Source of the DNA: Flavobacteriaceae bacterium R38
GTDB lineage: Bacteria > Bacteroidota > Bacteroidia > Flavobacteriales > Flavobacteriaceae
Reading direction: 5' to 3'
Length of the DNA: 64,000 nt
NCBI GenBank assembly: GCA_009901575.1
Contig: WXYP01000003.1
Span: 310,001 to 374,000 of the forward strand
The notes below the pieces were generated by a model. The model worked only from the letters and a program-made list of their open reading frames with translations, was not told where the DNA came from and did not search any database. The position numbers and the translations under genes were made by a program. Of this stretch, positions 1 to 9,371 are shown in pieces (position 1 is the stretch's first letter; every line of letters begins with the position of its first letter).

Positions 1-234
1 GCAGATATCTTTAACTTCACTAACTTATTAAATAGAGATTGGGGTAGAAGATTCTTCTCAGGGCGTTTTGATAACGTTAACCTGGTTAATTTTGAAGGAT
101 TTGCTTCAGATGGAACTACACCAGAATATACTTTTGATCCAAGTGTAGTAAATACACTAGATCAAATTGATGATGCAGGATTCCAGTCTTCAAGATGGCA
201 AATGCAAATCGGATTAAGATATTTATTTAATTAA
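1..234 (+). CDS. C-terminal end of an outer-membrane beta-barrel receptor (partial)
   Basis: The reading frame is open from the first base and stops at TAA 232-234, giving 77 residues; the start lies outside the window. The fragment alternates polar and hydrophobic residues and ends in QIGLRYLFN, the aromatic-rich last strand recognised by the BAM machinery. NFTNLLNRDWG is typical of the last strands of Bacteroidetes TonB-dependent receptors (the DIFNFTNLLN pattern near the end). A strong terminator follows at once, so this is the last gene of its operon. The substrate cannot be told from this piece. Confidence 0.7.
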   Translation, partial: ADIFNFTNLLNRDWGRRFFSGRFDNVNLVNFEGFASDGTTPEYTFDPSVVNTLDQIDDAGFQSSRWQMQIGLRYLFN

Positions 235-256
235 TCTAGATATAATTTAAATTATC

Positions 257-286
257 AAAACCCTGCAGTTTGCAGGGTTTTTTTAT
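257..286 (+). terminator. Rho-independent terminator after the receptor fragment
   Basis: A perfect 11-bp stem (257-267 with 271-281) around a 3-base loop contains CCCTGCA/TGCAGGG and runs into eight T residues. It lies 22 bases after the stop at 234. Confidence 0.9.
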
Positions 287-298
287 GAGCAAAATCCT

Positions 299-306
299 TA
301 TTTTTG
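299..306 (+). promoter_or_regulatory. Candidate -7 box (TATTTTTG) for the small membrane protein gene
   Basis: TATTTTTG matches the Bacteroidetes -7 consensus TAnnTTTG exactly and lies 28 bases before the ATG at 335, just after the terminator T tract. No clear TTG -33 element sits at the right distance, so confidence is moderate. Confidence 0.4.
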
Positions 307-334
307 TTAGATACATTTTAAAAATGATTAGACC

Positions 335-772
335 ATGTACGTAACGGTAAGAATACTTCACTCCTATTGGGCATATTTAGCATTACTAATTTTATTAATC
401 GCCAGTATCAATGCTATTATTGGTTTTACCGGAAATAAGGATTTTAAAAATAGAGACTTAAGGATTAGCTTATTCGGACTTATTTTTTCGCATATTCAAT
501 TATTAATCGGATTCATTTTATATTTTGTATCTCCACGCTTTGCTTTATGGGGACAAGAAGGGATGGGAGGAATTATGAAAGACAGTATTTCCAGGCTTTA
601 CCTTGTAGAGCACCCTGTAATTAATATTTTAGCTATTGTATTAATTACCATAGGATGGTCTAAGCATAAAAAACAAGAAACTTCTAAAAGAAAATTTGGT
701 AAAATAGGATTGTTTTACGCTTTAGGGTTGATTTTAATTTTAAGTCGTATCCCTTGGGATATATGGCTTTAA
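335..772 (+). CDS. Four-helix membrane protein with conserved-looking histidines (cytochrome b-like)
   Basis: This 145-residue protein has four hydrophobic helices at about 10-30, 46-66, 90-108 and 124-143 with short loops, so it is an integral inner-membrane protein. His9, His53 and His93 lie at or inside helix ends, a layout that could bind haem. I recall similar flavobacterial proteins being annotated as cytochrome b-like, but no motif here proves haem binding. It is a single-gene unit between two terminators, with a candidate -7 box 28 bases upstream. Function unknown. Confidence 0.75.
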   Translation: MYVTVRILHSYWAYLALLILLIASINAIIGFTGNKDFKNRDLRISLFGLIFSHIQLLIGFILYFVSPRFALWGQEGMGGIMKDSISRLYLVEHPVINILAIVLITIGWSKHKKQETSKRKFGKIGLFYALGLILILSRIPWDIWL

Positions 773-789
773 CCTAAAAATATAATTTA

Positions 790-822
790 AAATGCTTTAT
801 CTCAGAATAAGGCATTTTTTAT
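790..822. terminator. Bidirectional terminator between convergent genes
   Basis: An 11-bp stem (790-800 with 807-817, one G-T wobble, core ATGC/GCAT) has a 6-base loop. It is followed by T residues on the plus strand and preceded by A residues, so it can end both the plus gene stopping at 772 and the minus gene stopping at 819. Confidence 0.75.
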
Positions 823-1865
823 TTTACTTCTTTTATTAAATATAAATATATAGGAAAATGATCACTGTATCCACCGGTGTAATTTCCATTTGCGTAACTT
901 CTAAACGGATATCCCTGATAGCGGCCGGATGGAGTCACTAGATAACCTTTATTAAAAATTCCTGCTTTCCAATAAAAATAAGTAGTGTCCTTTTTTTCAA
1001 GGAGAGGAGCTGTAAAAAAGAACTGATCAAATAAGTTCCATTGGTCTCGGTATGCGAGTGATCCTTCACCTCTTTTCGAAATTTTTTCCATAGGATTATA
1101 TAGATACGGTTGATTTATAGTATCTTTTTCCCCTTTCGTTTTTAGAATCTTTTTAAAGCTTGAATTGTAAGGATCATCATTAAAATCTCCCATACTGATT
1201 ACTTTTGCATTGGCATCTAATCTTAAAATTGAATCGATAATTTTTTTATTAAGAGATGCAGCTGCCATACGCCTGGGTTTACTTTTAAGTTCTCCTCCTC
1301 TTCTGGATGGCCAGTGATTAACTATGAAATGAATTTTTTCTTCATCCAGGTATCCGCTCACCACCAATATATCACGTGTATAATCCCTAAAGCCATTGTC
1401 ATTTATAAGTATTAGAGGATAGGTTTTTATATCAGAAGGAATAAAAACACTTTTCCTAAATAAAAGTGCAACATCTATCCCACGTCTGTCTTTAGAGTCC
1501 CTGTGTATTATTCCATAATCATTATTAGCGATTGATGAGTTTCTAACCAAATCATTTAATACATTGATATTTTCAATTTCTACAAGCCCAATAATATCCG
1601 GAGCATGTTGCGTGGTTTCTAAACCAATTTCTGAAATGACACGGGCAATTTTTTCTATTTTATCAAAATAAGCTTCAGAAGTCCAGTGATACCTGCCTTT
1701 AGGAGTTCTATCATCATCAAAAGTGTCAGGATTGTTGATAGTATCAAATAAATTTTCCACATTATAAAATGCCACTGTGCGTATTTTATAACGTTTAGAT
1801 TCTTGTGTAAAGACGTTTGAAACATTAAATACAATCAATAAAAAAAGAAAATAAGGTTTAATCAT
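819..1865 (-). CDS. Secreted endonuclease/exonuclease/phosphatase (EEP) family protein
   Basis: A 348-residue protein with an N-terminal signal peptide (about 1-20). The EEP (DNase I-like) fold shows through its ordered motifs: FYNVENLF (metal and phosphate site Asn), VEIEN (metal-binding Glu), the NHWPSRRGG segment, GDFNDDP (catalytic Asp and Asn) and a C-terminal SDH that supplies the general base. Family members hydrolyse phosphodiester or phosphomonoester bonds; a secreted one would act on extracellular nucleic acid. It is divergent from a TonB receptor and a DUF5689/lamin-tail lipoprotein, which suggests it processes material that the receptor imports. The exact substrate is inferred. 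Confidence 0.88.
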   Translation of the reverse strand: MIKPYFLFLLIVFNVSNVFTQESKRYKIRTVAFYNVENLFDTINNPDTFDDDRTPKGRYHWTSEAYFDKIEKIARVISEIGLETTQHAPDIIGLVEIENINVLNDLVRNSSIANNDYGIIHRDSKDRRGIDVALLFRKSVFIPSDIKTYPLILINDNGFRDYTRDILVVSGYLDEEKIHFIVNHWPSRRGGELKSKPRRMAAASLNKKIIDSILRLDANAKVISMGDFNDDPYNSSFKKILKTKGEKDTINQPYLYNPMEKISKRGEGSLAYRDQWNLFDQFFFTAPLLEKKDTTYFYWKAGIFNKGYLVTPSGRYQGYPFRSYANGNYTGGYSDHFPIYLYLIKEVK

Positions 1866-1952
1866 TTTAAATAATAAAGAAAGAAATATTTTTAATAAAT
1901 GTAAGAAAAATAATATAAAATATTTTATATTCGCATAGGTTAAATCTTTTCT

Positions 1953-4691
1953 ATGTTTAAAAAACTCCTTCTTTTTTTATTCTTAATGACTCCGGTTTTT
2001 ATGTTTAGCCAGTTAAAATCTACCTTAACAGGAATTGTAAAAGACATTCAAACTAATGAAGTATTGGCAGGAGTGGTTGTAAGGATAGAAGAGTTGTCTA
2101 TTCAGAAAAAAACAGGTATAGACGGGAGTTTTATTTTTCAAAACCTTTCAAAGGGAAATTATACATTGACGCTTGAAGTACCTGATTATAATACGAATAA
2201 ATTAGCCATAATTATTTCAGACGGTTCAGAAGTAAAATTAAAAACTATTTTTTTAGAGAGAACAATTGCTCAGGAACAATCGGATAATTTAATAGCACTC
2301 ACAGAAAACGATTTAAATGACGATACAGATATTAATTTTTCTTCAGGCCTTTTACAGGCAACCAGAGATGTTTTTTTGACAAGAGCTGCTTTTGATTTTA
2401 GCCAGGTTTTTTTCAATGTTAGAGGATACGATTCCAGAGAAGGTACCGTGATGATTAACGGTGTTTCTATGAACAAGTTGTTTAATGGAAGACCGCAATG
2501 GAATAATTGGGGAGGCCTTAATGATGTAACGAGAAATCAAACCTATACAAATGGCCTGGCGCTTTCCAGAAATGATTTTGGCGGAATTTTAGGAACCACA
2601 AATATAAATACCAGAGCATCTGTCTACAGAAAAGGTTTGCGAATTTCGACATCTGCATCTAACAGAACATATTCGGGTAGGTTAATGGCAACATATAACT
2701 CCGGTTTACAAAAAAATGGTTTTGCATACAGTATTTCTGCTTCAGGAAGAAGATCTGAAGAAGGTTACATAGACGGAACTTTTTATGATGCTTATTCAGT
2801 ATTCACTTCTTTAGAGTATCAATTTGCAAAAAAACAAAGCGTAAACCTTACAACGATATTAGCCTCTAATAGAAGAGGGCAATCTACTGCGATAACAGAT
2901 GAAGTTTTTGATCTTGCAGGAAGCAGGTATAATCCGTTTTGGGGATTGCAAGATGGAAAGATCAGAAACTCAAGATCCAGAAAAATTAGAGAGCCTATCT
3001 TTATATTCAACCACTTTTTTGAAGGGAAAAAACTGAAACTTAATTCTAGTATAACATATCAGTTTGGTCAATTTGGAAGGACACGCCTTTCATTTTTTGA
3101 TGCTCCTAATCCTGATCCTTCAAATTTTAGAAACCTACCTAGTTTTTATATCAATACTAATGGAAATCCGAGTTTTGAAAATGCACTTCTGGCAAGAGAA
3201 GGATTTATAGAAAATCCTCAATTGAACTGGGATGCACTATATCAGGCTAATTCAAGTAGTGATCTGAATGGGGAGAGCGTTTATATCTTACAAGAAGATA
3301 GAACAGACGATATTCAACTTACGCTAAATACAATAGCCAATTTAGATATATCTGATAAAGTACAAATAGATGCCAAACTTACTTATAGAAAATTAACATC
3401 AGATAATTATGCATTGATTAATGATCTTTTAGGAGGTTCATTTTATAATGATATAGATACTTTTAGCAATACGAGGAATGACATAGAAGGAGAACTTGTT
3501 AAGCGTAAAGAAGATAGATTTAGATATAACTACCTTTTAAATAGTAATGTTTTTCGGTTTTTTTCTCAAGTTAAGCTTAATTACAAGAGATGGAACGCTT
3601 TTTTTACTGGTTCTTTTTCTCAAACTACATATCAAAGAGAGGGACAGTTTTTAAACGAACGTTTTATTGATAATTCATTAGGAGAAAGTGAACCGGTAGA
3701 ATTCTCTAATTATTCAGTTAAAGGCGGTTTTGAGTATAAAATAACGAGTAGACATATTCTAACTGCAAACGGATTATATCTTACCAGGCCTCCAACCCTG
3801 CAAAATGCTTTTATAAATCCGAGGGAGAATAATAATATTATAAACAATATAAGTGAAGAGAAGATTTTAAGTACTGATGTTAATTACTGGCTCAAATTGC
3901 CAAAAATTAACGCCAGATTATCTGCATTTTATACCCGTATAGAAGATATTACAGATGTTAGTTTCTTCTTTGTTGAAGGTGGATTTGGCTCCGATTTTGT
4001 ACAGGAAGTTGCAACAGGAATAAACAAACTTCATTTTGGAGGAGAACTTGGGCTTGAATATCAGGTATCTCCATCGGTTAAACTGATTTTTGCAGCTTCA
4101 GCAGGAAAATATACGTATGATAATGATCCAAATATTTCAATCTATTTTGATACTTCTGAAGATGACGTGATTAATGAAGAAGGTGTATTAGATCTGGGAG
4201 CTTCGACTTTAAAAGGATTGCGGTTAAATACCGGGCCACAACAGGCATATGCTATTGGATTAGAATATCGGGATCCGAAATACTGGTGGTTAAGCATAAC
4301 CGCAAATCAATTGTCCGAGAATTATATAGGGATTTCAAAAATTAACAGAACAGCAAGTTTTAGGATTAATCCCGAAACAAATGCTCCTTTTCCGGAAGCA
4401 ACTGATGCAGCAGTAACTAGAATTTTAGAACAAAAACCACTGGAGACTATTTATTTAATGAATATAGTTGGCGGGAAGTCGTGGTTGATCAATGGAAAGT
4501 ACGTAAGCTTATTTGCAAGTGTGAATAATGTCTTCAACCTTACATTTAAGTCAAGCGGATTTGAACAAAGCAGGGCAGGAAATTTTGGAAGATTAAAAAG
4601 AGATCAGTTAAGAGGTGCCCCATCATTCGGCCCCAGGCATTGGTACGGATTTGGAAGAACATTTTTTATTAACCTGGCGATTAATTTTTAG
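1953..4691 (+). CDS. TonB-dependent outer-membrane receptor
   Basis: A 912-residue protein with a signal peptide ending near FMFSQ (about residue 20). A carboxypeptidase-regulatory-like beta-sandwich follows (about 22-105), then the plug domain (about 115-230, including FFNVRGYDSREG and VMINGVSMN), then a long beta-barrel ending in the aromatic strand FFINLAINF. It moves a ligand across the outer membrane using TonB energy. The lipoprotein gene begins 23 bases after its stop, so the two are co-transcribed. With the divergent EEP nuclease it forms a set I associate with nucleic-acid or phosphate uptake in Flavobacteriia; this ligand assignment is inference. Confidence 0.92.
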   Translation: MFKKLLLFLFLMTPVFMFSQLKSTLTGIVKDIQTNEVLAGVVVRIEELSIQKKTGIDGSFIFQNLSKGNYTLTLEVPDYNTNKLAIIISDGSEVKLKTIFLERTIAQEQSDNLIALTENDLNDDTDINFSSGLLQATRDVFLTRAAFDFSQVFFNVRGYDSREGTVMINGVSMNKLFNGRPQWNNWGGLNDVTRNQTYTNGLALSRNDFGGILGTTNINTRASVYRKGLRISTSASNRTYSGRLMATYNSGLQKNGFAYSISASGRRSEEGYIDGTFYDAYSVFTSLEYQFAKKQSVNLTTILASNRRGQSTAITDEVFDLAGSRYNPFWGLQDGKIRNSRSRKIREPIFIFNHFFEGKKLKLNSSITYQFGQFGRTRLSFFDAPNPDPSNFRNLPSFYINTNGNPSFENALLAREGFIENPQLNWDALYQANSSSDLNGESVYILQEDRTDDIQLTLNTIANLDISDKVQIDAKLTYRKLTSDNYALINDLLGGSFYNDIDTFSNTRNDIEGELVKRKEDRFRYNYLLNSNVFRFFSQVKLNYKRWNAFFTGSFSQTTYQREGQFLNERFIDNSLGESEPVEFSNYSVKGGFEYKITSRHILTANGLYLTRPPTLQNAFINPRENNNIINNISEEKILSTDVNYWLKLPKINARLSAFYTRIEDITDVSFFFVEGGFGSDFVQEVATGINKLHFGGELGLEYQVSPSVKLIFAASAGKYTYDNDPNISIYFDTSEDDVINEEGVLDLGASTLKGLRLNTGPQQAYAIGLEYRDPKYWWLSITANQLSENYIGISKINRTASFRINPETNAPFPEATDAAVTRILEQKPLETIYLMNIVGGKSWLINGKYVSLFASVNNVFNLTFKSSGFEQSRAGNFGRLKRDQLRGAPSFGPRHWYGFGRTFFINLAINF

Positions 4692-4714
4692 GAAAAAAAG
4701 ACAATTGAAAATAC

Positions 4715-6103
4715 ATGAAATCAACCATTAAATTTATCACAGCGTTTTTATTTTTAATGACCTTGCTTAAGTCTTGCGTACAAAAAGAAGAAATCGATCC
4801 AATAGCGACTATTTGTAATAGTGAAGAGGTTGTTGCGAATACTACTTTTGGGGAAGTAAAGTCACTTTATCAGGGAGAAATTCTCCAAATACAAGATGAT
4901 TTAATCATTGAAGGATATATTACCTCGAACGATAAAGCAGGGAATTTTTTTGGTACTTTACATTTTCAGGATTTACCACAAAATCCAGGAGAAGGATTTC
5001 AAATTAACATAGACCTTAGAGCATCTCATCTTTTTTTTGGAGAAGGAAGTAAGGTGCTTATTAAATTAAGAGGATTGTACCTGGGGAACAGAAATGGTGT
5101 TTTTGAAATAGGAGGAGTATTTACAAATGCAGGAGGAGGATTGTCAATAGGGCGTTTGCCAGCAACACAAATACGATCTCATATCTTAACATCATGTGAT
5201 ATGCCTCAGAAAATTACTCCTTCATTAACTTCTTTGGAAGAGTTGAATGATACGATGTTGAATACTTTAATTCAGTTACGAGATATTGAAGTAGATCCCA
5301 GAGATATTTGCCAGTCATTTGCTGTTCCACAAGAACGAACAGAAAGACAATTAAGAGATTGTAATGGAAATAAGATCATACTTAATAATAGTGGTTTTTC
5401 AGATTTTCAGGAAGAAATAATGCCCTCAGGGAGTGGAGAAATAACTGGGGTATTAGGAAAAACAGGAAATGATTATCAATTGACCATACGGGATATATCA
5501 GATATTAATTTCAACGATGAACGTTGTAATGGTTTTGTATTCCCATGTGATGAAACTATAGCTACAACATCAGATCGTATCTTCTTTTCAGAATTAGCAG
5601 ATCCAGATAATAATTCGGGAGCCCGGTTTATTGAATTGTATAATTCGGGTGATGTAGCTGTTAACCTAAACGGATGGGAAATAAGAAGATATACAAATGA
5701 TAATACGACTATTAGTTCCACGATCGATCTGACGGGCTTCATTATACAAAATGGAGCAACATTTGTTATTGCTGCAGATGCAAGTGAATTTGAAAATGTA
5801 TATGGTTTTGCTCCGGATTTTAATGGAACAGCAAACGGACCAGCCGGCTCTAATGGTGATGATAATTTTGAATTAGTAGATGCTAATGGGGTCATAGTTG
5901 ACATTTTTGGTATTATTGGAGAAGATGGATCTGGTACTAATCATGAATTTGAAGATGGTAGAGCGGTACGCCTACGGGATGTAGTTAGAGGAAATCCTAT
6001 CTATACTTTTTCAGAATGGAGAATATATAATGATACGGGTGGAGCAGAAACCATAAATATGCCTCAAAACGCTCCCGAATCATATACCCCGGGAGAGCGA
6101 TAG
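4715..6103 (+). CDS. DUF5689 plus lamin-tail domain surface lipoprotein
   Basis: A 462-residue lipoprotein: a hydrophobic leader and lipobox LLKSC with lipidated Cys21, followed by QKEE, which resembles the flavobacterial surface-export signal. Residues about 40-270 resemble DUF5689 (an OB-like beta domain with EGYITSND and GSKVLIKLRG). Residues about 290-440 form a lamin-tail domain (FFSELADPDNNSGARFIELYN, then LNGWEIRRY), common in secreted nucleases and their partners. It lies 23 bases after the TonB receptor and is probably its surface-exposed binding partner. Ligand unknown; extracellular DNA is the best guess from the neighbouring EEP nuclease. Confidence 0.85.
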   Translation: MKSTIKFITAFLFLMTLLKSCVQKEEIDPIATICNSEEVVANTTFGEVKSLYQGEILQIQDDLIIEGYITSNDKAGNFFGTLHFQDLPQNPGEGFQINIDLRASHLFFGEGSKVLIKLRGLYLGNRNGVFEIGGVFTNAGGGLSIGRLPATQIRSHILTSCDMPQKITPSLTSLEELNDTMLNTLIQLRDIEVDPRDICQSFAVPQERTERQLRDCNGNKIILNNSGFSDFQEEIMPSGSGEITGVLGKTGNDYQLTIRDISDINFNDERCNGFVFPCDETIATTSDRIFFSELADPDNNSGARFIELYNSGDVAVNLNGWEIRRYTNDNTTISSTIDLTGFIIQNGATFVIAADASEFENVYGFAPDFNGTANGPAGSNGDDNFELVDANGVIVDIFGIIGEDGSGTNHEFEDGRAVRLRDVVRGNPIYTFSEWRIYNDTGGAETINMPQNAPESYTPGER

Positions 6104-6112
6104 AGCATTATT

Positions 6113-6541
6113 TTAACTTAAATTCAATGCTGTTTTTGCTAATGCCGCAATAGTTTTGTGGTTATTCTGATATGATTTCCAGACTGAAACACACCATTTC
6201 TTTATCATTAAATTTCTTGCTTGCCCGGCTTCTGTATTTAAGACATCAGAAATTGTGATATCTCCTCTATTTTTTGGAAGTTCAATTTTTGGCCATTCTT
6301 TTTTATTTTTAGCCATTTCCATATGAGCTAGTTGAACACGCTTGCCTGAGTAATCTTTCTCTAAAAAAAGATATAAGCCTATCAAAGCAAAGATGATTCC
6401 AATAGGTTTTGTATTTTGATCAGCATTTTGTAACTGATAAGCATCGACAAAATGCTGATGGATAAAATAATTTTTATCCGGATGCCCTAAGGTATAATAA
6501 CACAATTCGTTATACTCATCACTGAACATAGGAGTTTTCAT
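6113..6541 (-). CDS. DUF5946 family protein
   Basis: A 142-residue soluble protein without signal peptide. The stretch FIHQHFVDAYQLQ followed by NTKPIGIIFALIGLYL is the hallmark of DUF5946, whose function is not known. A conserved cluster of His and Asp residues near 28-35 could bind metal, but this is not established. It starts 11 bases after the stop of the DUF885-like gene upstream and shares its strand, so the two are probably one operon. Confidence 0.7.
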   Translation of the reverse strand: MKTPMFSDEYNELCYYTLGHPDKNYFIHQHFVDAYQLQNADQNTKPIGIIFALIGLYLFLEKDYSGKRVQLAHMEMAKNKKEWPKIELPKNRGDITISDVLNTEAGQARNLMIKKWCVSVWKSYQNNHKTIAALAKTALNLS

Positions 6542-6552
6542 TACAGAGAATT

Positions 6553-8235
6553 TTATTTACCAATCTGTTTTAGATGTTGGTCAACACCTGTCATTTGCCA
6601 ATGCCCTAACGAAATAGGAATATTGCCAATTGCATTTAACTGATCAAAGAAATCTTTAATTTGAAAAGGTTCTTTATTTAACTCTTTTAACCTCGCAAAA
6701 TCAGCCAGTGCGTTTTCCAAAAGGTATTTCCCGGTAATGTAGCTACTGCCATATCCCGGTTGACGTAAATATAGATGTTGTTCAAATATTAATAATTCTT
6801 TTTCGGTTTTCATCCATCCTCTCGGGGTATACTCAGAATGGATACCACCTGCTTCTTCCATGGTCATTTCATTAGCATGAGCATAAAGCGAGCCTAAACC
6901 CCTGGCAGCACGTTGTGCTATCATGATATAAACAATTTCTTTGACTCTTGGACTATCGTCATATAATCCTGCTTGCATAAACATTTCTTCAACAGCTGTA
7001 GCTGTACCTTCATTTCTAGAGTCAAAAATATTGTAGAGTAATGGGCCCTTTCTGATTTCGCTTTTATGCGGGGTTTTATCCATTCTGGCTAGTTCAAACC
7101 AATGATAAAAATGAGAATACAATGGCCTTGGATCATAGTGTGCCCCAATCAGGAAAAAATTGCGCTTTTCTTTTGGAACAAATTGCCCTAAATGTTCACG
7201 AAGAGCAGGTTCAAAATATTCTTTTACGGTCACGATTTCTTCATCTTCCAAAAATGACATTAAACTTTTTGTGGCTTGTTCAGCCAGTTTATTATATGAG
7301 CCTGGTGAATTTACATCAAGGAGTTGTGGTAAGTCACGGTTTCTATGTTCTTCCAATTTGAGTGAAGACCAGGCTCTGGCGAGTTCACGTTTAAGAATCA
7401 TTACTTCATCTTCCCAGGTCAAAGGAACTAAATGTACATTTTGAAGATACCAGGTGTAGTTTTCTTTACCAATACCTGAAGGGCCGGTTTTTGACTTAGC
7501 TTCGTTTGTTAACCAGGAAACCAGGTCATTTGTAGAAGTGATTGCTTTTTCTATGGCTGTAACCAATTCTACATCTTCTTTAATCCCCGTAAAATTCAAA
7601 ATTTCTTTGAGGCCTTCACTTTGAGATTGAATATCGCGAATTCCGGTAATCCATAAATCTTTGGCGTTACCGGTTAGGTTTAATTTTGCCTGAGTGTTTA
7701 AAGGAGGGATTACTTTGAGATCACTTAATAACCTGTTTTTTTCTATCTCACTCAACGGAAATGAATAGGTCCACAGCTCTGTAGTTCTGTGATGAGTTGG
7801 ACCCTCATGAGCAGGAACGTCGCTTCGTGCATCCCATAATGACTTATAAAATGCAGGATCACGAGTCCAGGGTTTAAGGATGCGATGATTAAAATCATAT
7901 CCGTTCATTTCTGCCCATACGATATACCAGTCAACCTTTTGATTAATAGACCATCCCGAAGTATCTATTGCTGTAAGTTTAGCTTGTAGTTGTTTGAATT
8001 TTGGCCAACGCTTTTTAAAAGTTACAACAGTATAATCCGGAGCGCCTTCTCGAGTTGGAGGAGTTTCAAATGTTCTCCACTCTTTGAACAGATTCACTAA
8101 ATCATTATAGTCTGATGTAACAGGATAATCTAACGCAACTGAAGTCTGAAATTGTTCTTTTTTACCTTCAGTTTGGCAACTTATAAATGAGAAAAGTAAT
8201 AGCGTTATCGAAATAATTAATACTAATTTTTTCAT
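6553..8235 (-). CDS. DUF885-like lipoprotein, possible metallopeptidase relative
   Basis: A 560-residue lipoprotein with lipobox FISC (Cys20). The body resembles DUF885: the N-terminal [15 protein letters not shown] region, [19 protein letters not shown] in the middle (about 255-275), and a C-terminal [15 protein letters not shown] followed by [11 protein letters not shown]. Many DUF885 proteins carry a HExxPGHHxQ zinc-site-like motif; here the matching position appears as [11 protein letters not shown], so the catalytic site is divergent or lost. It would sit in the periplasm or at the outer membrane. It is the first gene of a pair with the DUF5946 gene. Confidence 0.7.
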   Translation of the reverse strand: MKKLVLIISITLLLFSFISCQTEGKKEQFQTSVALDYPVTSDYNDLVNLFKEWRTFETPPTREGAPDYTVVTFKKRWPKFKQLQAKLTAIDTSGWSINQKVDWYIVWAEMNGYDFNHRILKPWTRDPAFYKSLWDARSDVPAHEGPTHHRTTELWTYSFPLSEIEKNRLLSDLKVIPPLNTQAKLNLTGNAKDLWITGIRDIQSQSEGLKEILNFTGIKEDVELVTAIEKAITSTNDLVSWLTNEAKSKTGPSGIGKENYTWYLQNVHLVPLTWEDEVMILKRELARAWSSLKLEEHRNRDLPQLLDVNSPGSYNKLAEQATKSLMSFLEDEEIVTVKEYFEPALREHLGQFVPKEKRNFFLIGAHYDPRPLYSHFYHWFELARMDKTPHKSEIRKGPLLYNIFDSRNEGTATAVEEMFMQAGLYDDSPRVKEIVYIMIAQRAARGLGSLYAHANEMTMEEAGGIHSEYTPRGWMKTEKELLIFEQHLYLRQPGYGSSYITGKYLLENALADFARLKELNKEPFQIKDFFDQLNAIGNIPISLGHWQMTGVDQHLKQIGK

Positions 8236-8473
8236 CTGTTTAAAATTTGTTTAGTCACATTTTATAAGCGATTTTTTAAATGAACTTATAAATGATTGAT
8301 TACTAAACTACACATTATTTTTATACAGTTACTATAAATAAGTAGTATTGAATAAAGTGTATACCATAATGGGAGGAAGAAAATAGTAGAAGAGAATTTA
8401 AGAGAAATATACACAGAAAAATATAATGATCTCTCTGCGTATATTTCTTATCAACTTGAAAGTAAGGGTGTTA

Positions 8474-8686
8474 TTAAAAATCTCTAAAATTGTAACTGTT
8501 ACATTGATATGGCGGAATGTTGTTTTCTGCACAATTAACACATATACAATTAATAGACCTGAAACCAGGCTCACATTCTGGTTCAAATTGACAAGTAGTG
8601 ATGATAGAAAATCCACCAGCTACTGTTTTTTGCTCTTTTTTGCTTAGTATTTTAGCATCTGCTAAGCTTAAAATATCTTTTAGCAT
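8474..8686 (-). CDS. Small double-glycine-leader peptide, six-Cys core
   Basis: A 70-residue peptide precursor. Residues 1-25 form a leader ending KKEQKTVAGG, the Bacteroidetes type cut after Gly-Gly by a C39 peptidase-transporter. The predicted 45-residue core has six Cys (core positions 7, 13, 22, 24, 27, 37), few charges and two aromatic residues near its end. The leader differs from the LSLNKK type of its neighbour, so it belongs to another subfamily. No modifying enzyme or transporter lies within the window. The product could be a bacteriocin, a signal or a modified peptide; I cannot tell which. Confidence 0.65.
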   Translation of the reverse strand: MLKDILSLADAKILSKKEQKTVAGGFSIITTCQFEPECEPGFRSINCICVNCAENNIPPYQCNSYNFRDF

Positions 8687-8747
8687 TGTTTTTAATTAAG
8701 GTACTGTAAACATTTAAGACACTTACAGTTTATGCCTTTGACATTAC

Positions 8748-8948
8748 TTATTTACAAGCACATTCTGAACCGCCTGGATTTTCTGAAGGTGCTGGTGGGC
8801 AATCTACTGTTCCTCCACACGCAAGTGTACATCCAAATGTTCCACAATCTACGAAAGCAGTACACCCACCTTTAATAGTTTCTGGATTTTCTAATTTAGA
8901 AATCATTTTTTTGTTTAATGATAGACTTTTAAGATTCTTTTTTTTCAT
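8748..8948 (-). CDS. Lanthipeptide-type precursor peptide, seven-Cys core
   Basis: A 66-residue precursor. The 28-residue leader has the MKKKNLKSLSLNKK start and ends in IKGG, the pattern used for class I lanthipeptide-like precursors in Bacteroidetes. The 38-residue core begins with Cys directly after the Gly-Gly and holds seven Cys (core 1, 7, 12, 16, 22, 35, 37) and six Ser/Thr, enough for several thioether or disulfide rings. The next peptide gene lies 61 bases downstream on the same strand, so both may share a transcript. No LanB, LanC or transporter gene is in the window, so modification would depend on enzymes encoded elsewhere. Confidence 0.7.
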   Translation of the reverse strand: MKKKNLKSLSLNKKMISKLENPETIKGGCTAFVDCGTFGCTLACGGTVDCPPAPSENPGGSECACK

Positions 8949-9200
8949 AATAAATTGTTTTTAAAGATTAATATTTATTTCTCTAAAACTAATTTGGAAT
9001 CTTTAGCTTTTAAAGTGTAAACAGTGACCATTTATATATTTCGAGTCGATATTTATAAATTGTAAAATGCTATTAAAATGAGGTTTACCTGCAGAAAAAC
9101 TAACGATTTTTAACTTTTACTTGAATAAATAGTAATGTATAGCGAAGCTTCTGTAAGGAGATATTAAATGTGCTTCAGAATATTAAAAAGTAATAAGAGT

Positions 9201-9219
9201 TTGTTATTATAAATAACAA
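9201..9219. repeat. Inverted repeat, possible operator
   Basis: TTGTTATT at 9201-9208 and AATAACAA at 9212-9219 are perfect reverse complements around ATA. It lies upstream of the peptide genes (minus) and of the orphan hairpin (plus). Protein binding is not shown. Confidence 0.35.
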
Positions 9220-9338
9220 GAATAATAGTTAAAATTTATGATGAAATAATATTAAACAATTACAAAATGATAGATCGATAGATAAATCCTTGTAATTTTA
9301 CAGTAAATAAAAAAATTGCTACTTATATATATCCAAAA

Positions 9339-9371
9339 GGGCAAACAGTGTTTTCTGTTTGCTCTTTTTTT
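9339..9371 (+). terminator. Rho-independent terminator without an upstream plus-strand gene
   Basis: GGGCAAACAG (9339-9348) pairs with CTGTTTGCTC (9355-9364) over ten positions with one G-T wobble and a 6-base loop, followed by seven T residues. The nearest plus-strand gene upstream ends more than 3 kb away, so it may end a small RNA or attenuate the ankyrin gene transcript 75 bases downstream. Confidence 0.75.

Noticed and set aside
1866-1952. Promoter TATATTCG for the first TonB receptor (1926-1933)
   Set aside because: Two bases resemble but do not match TAnnTTTG fully and there is no -33 TTG; too weak to list as a feature.
8398-8616. A minus-strand open frame overlapping the six-Cys peptide gene
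   Set aside because: It runs in another frame over the peptide gene and has no leader or domain.
9168-9212. A 14-codon plus-strand open frame preceded by AAGGAG
   Set aside because: Too short, no recognisable product, and the organism rarely uses Shine-Dalgarno sites; likely chance.
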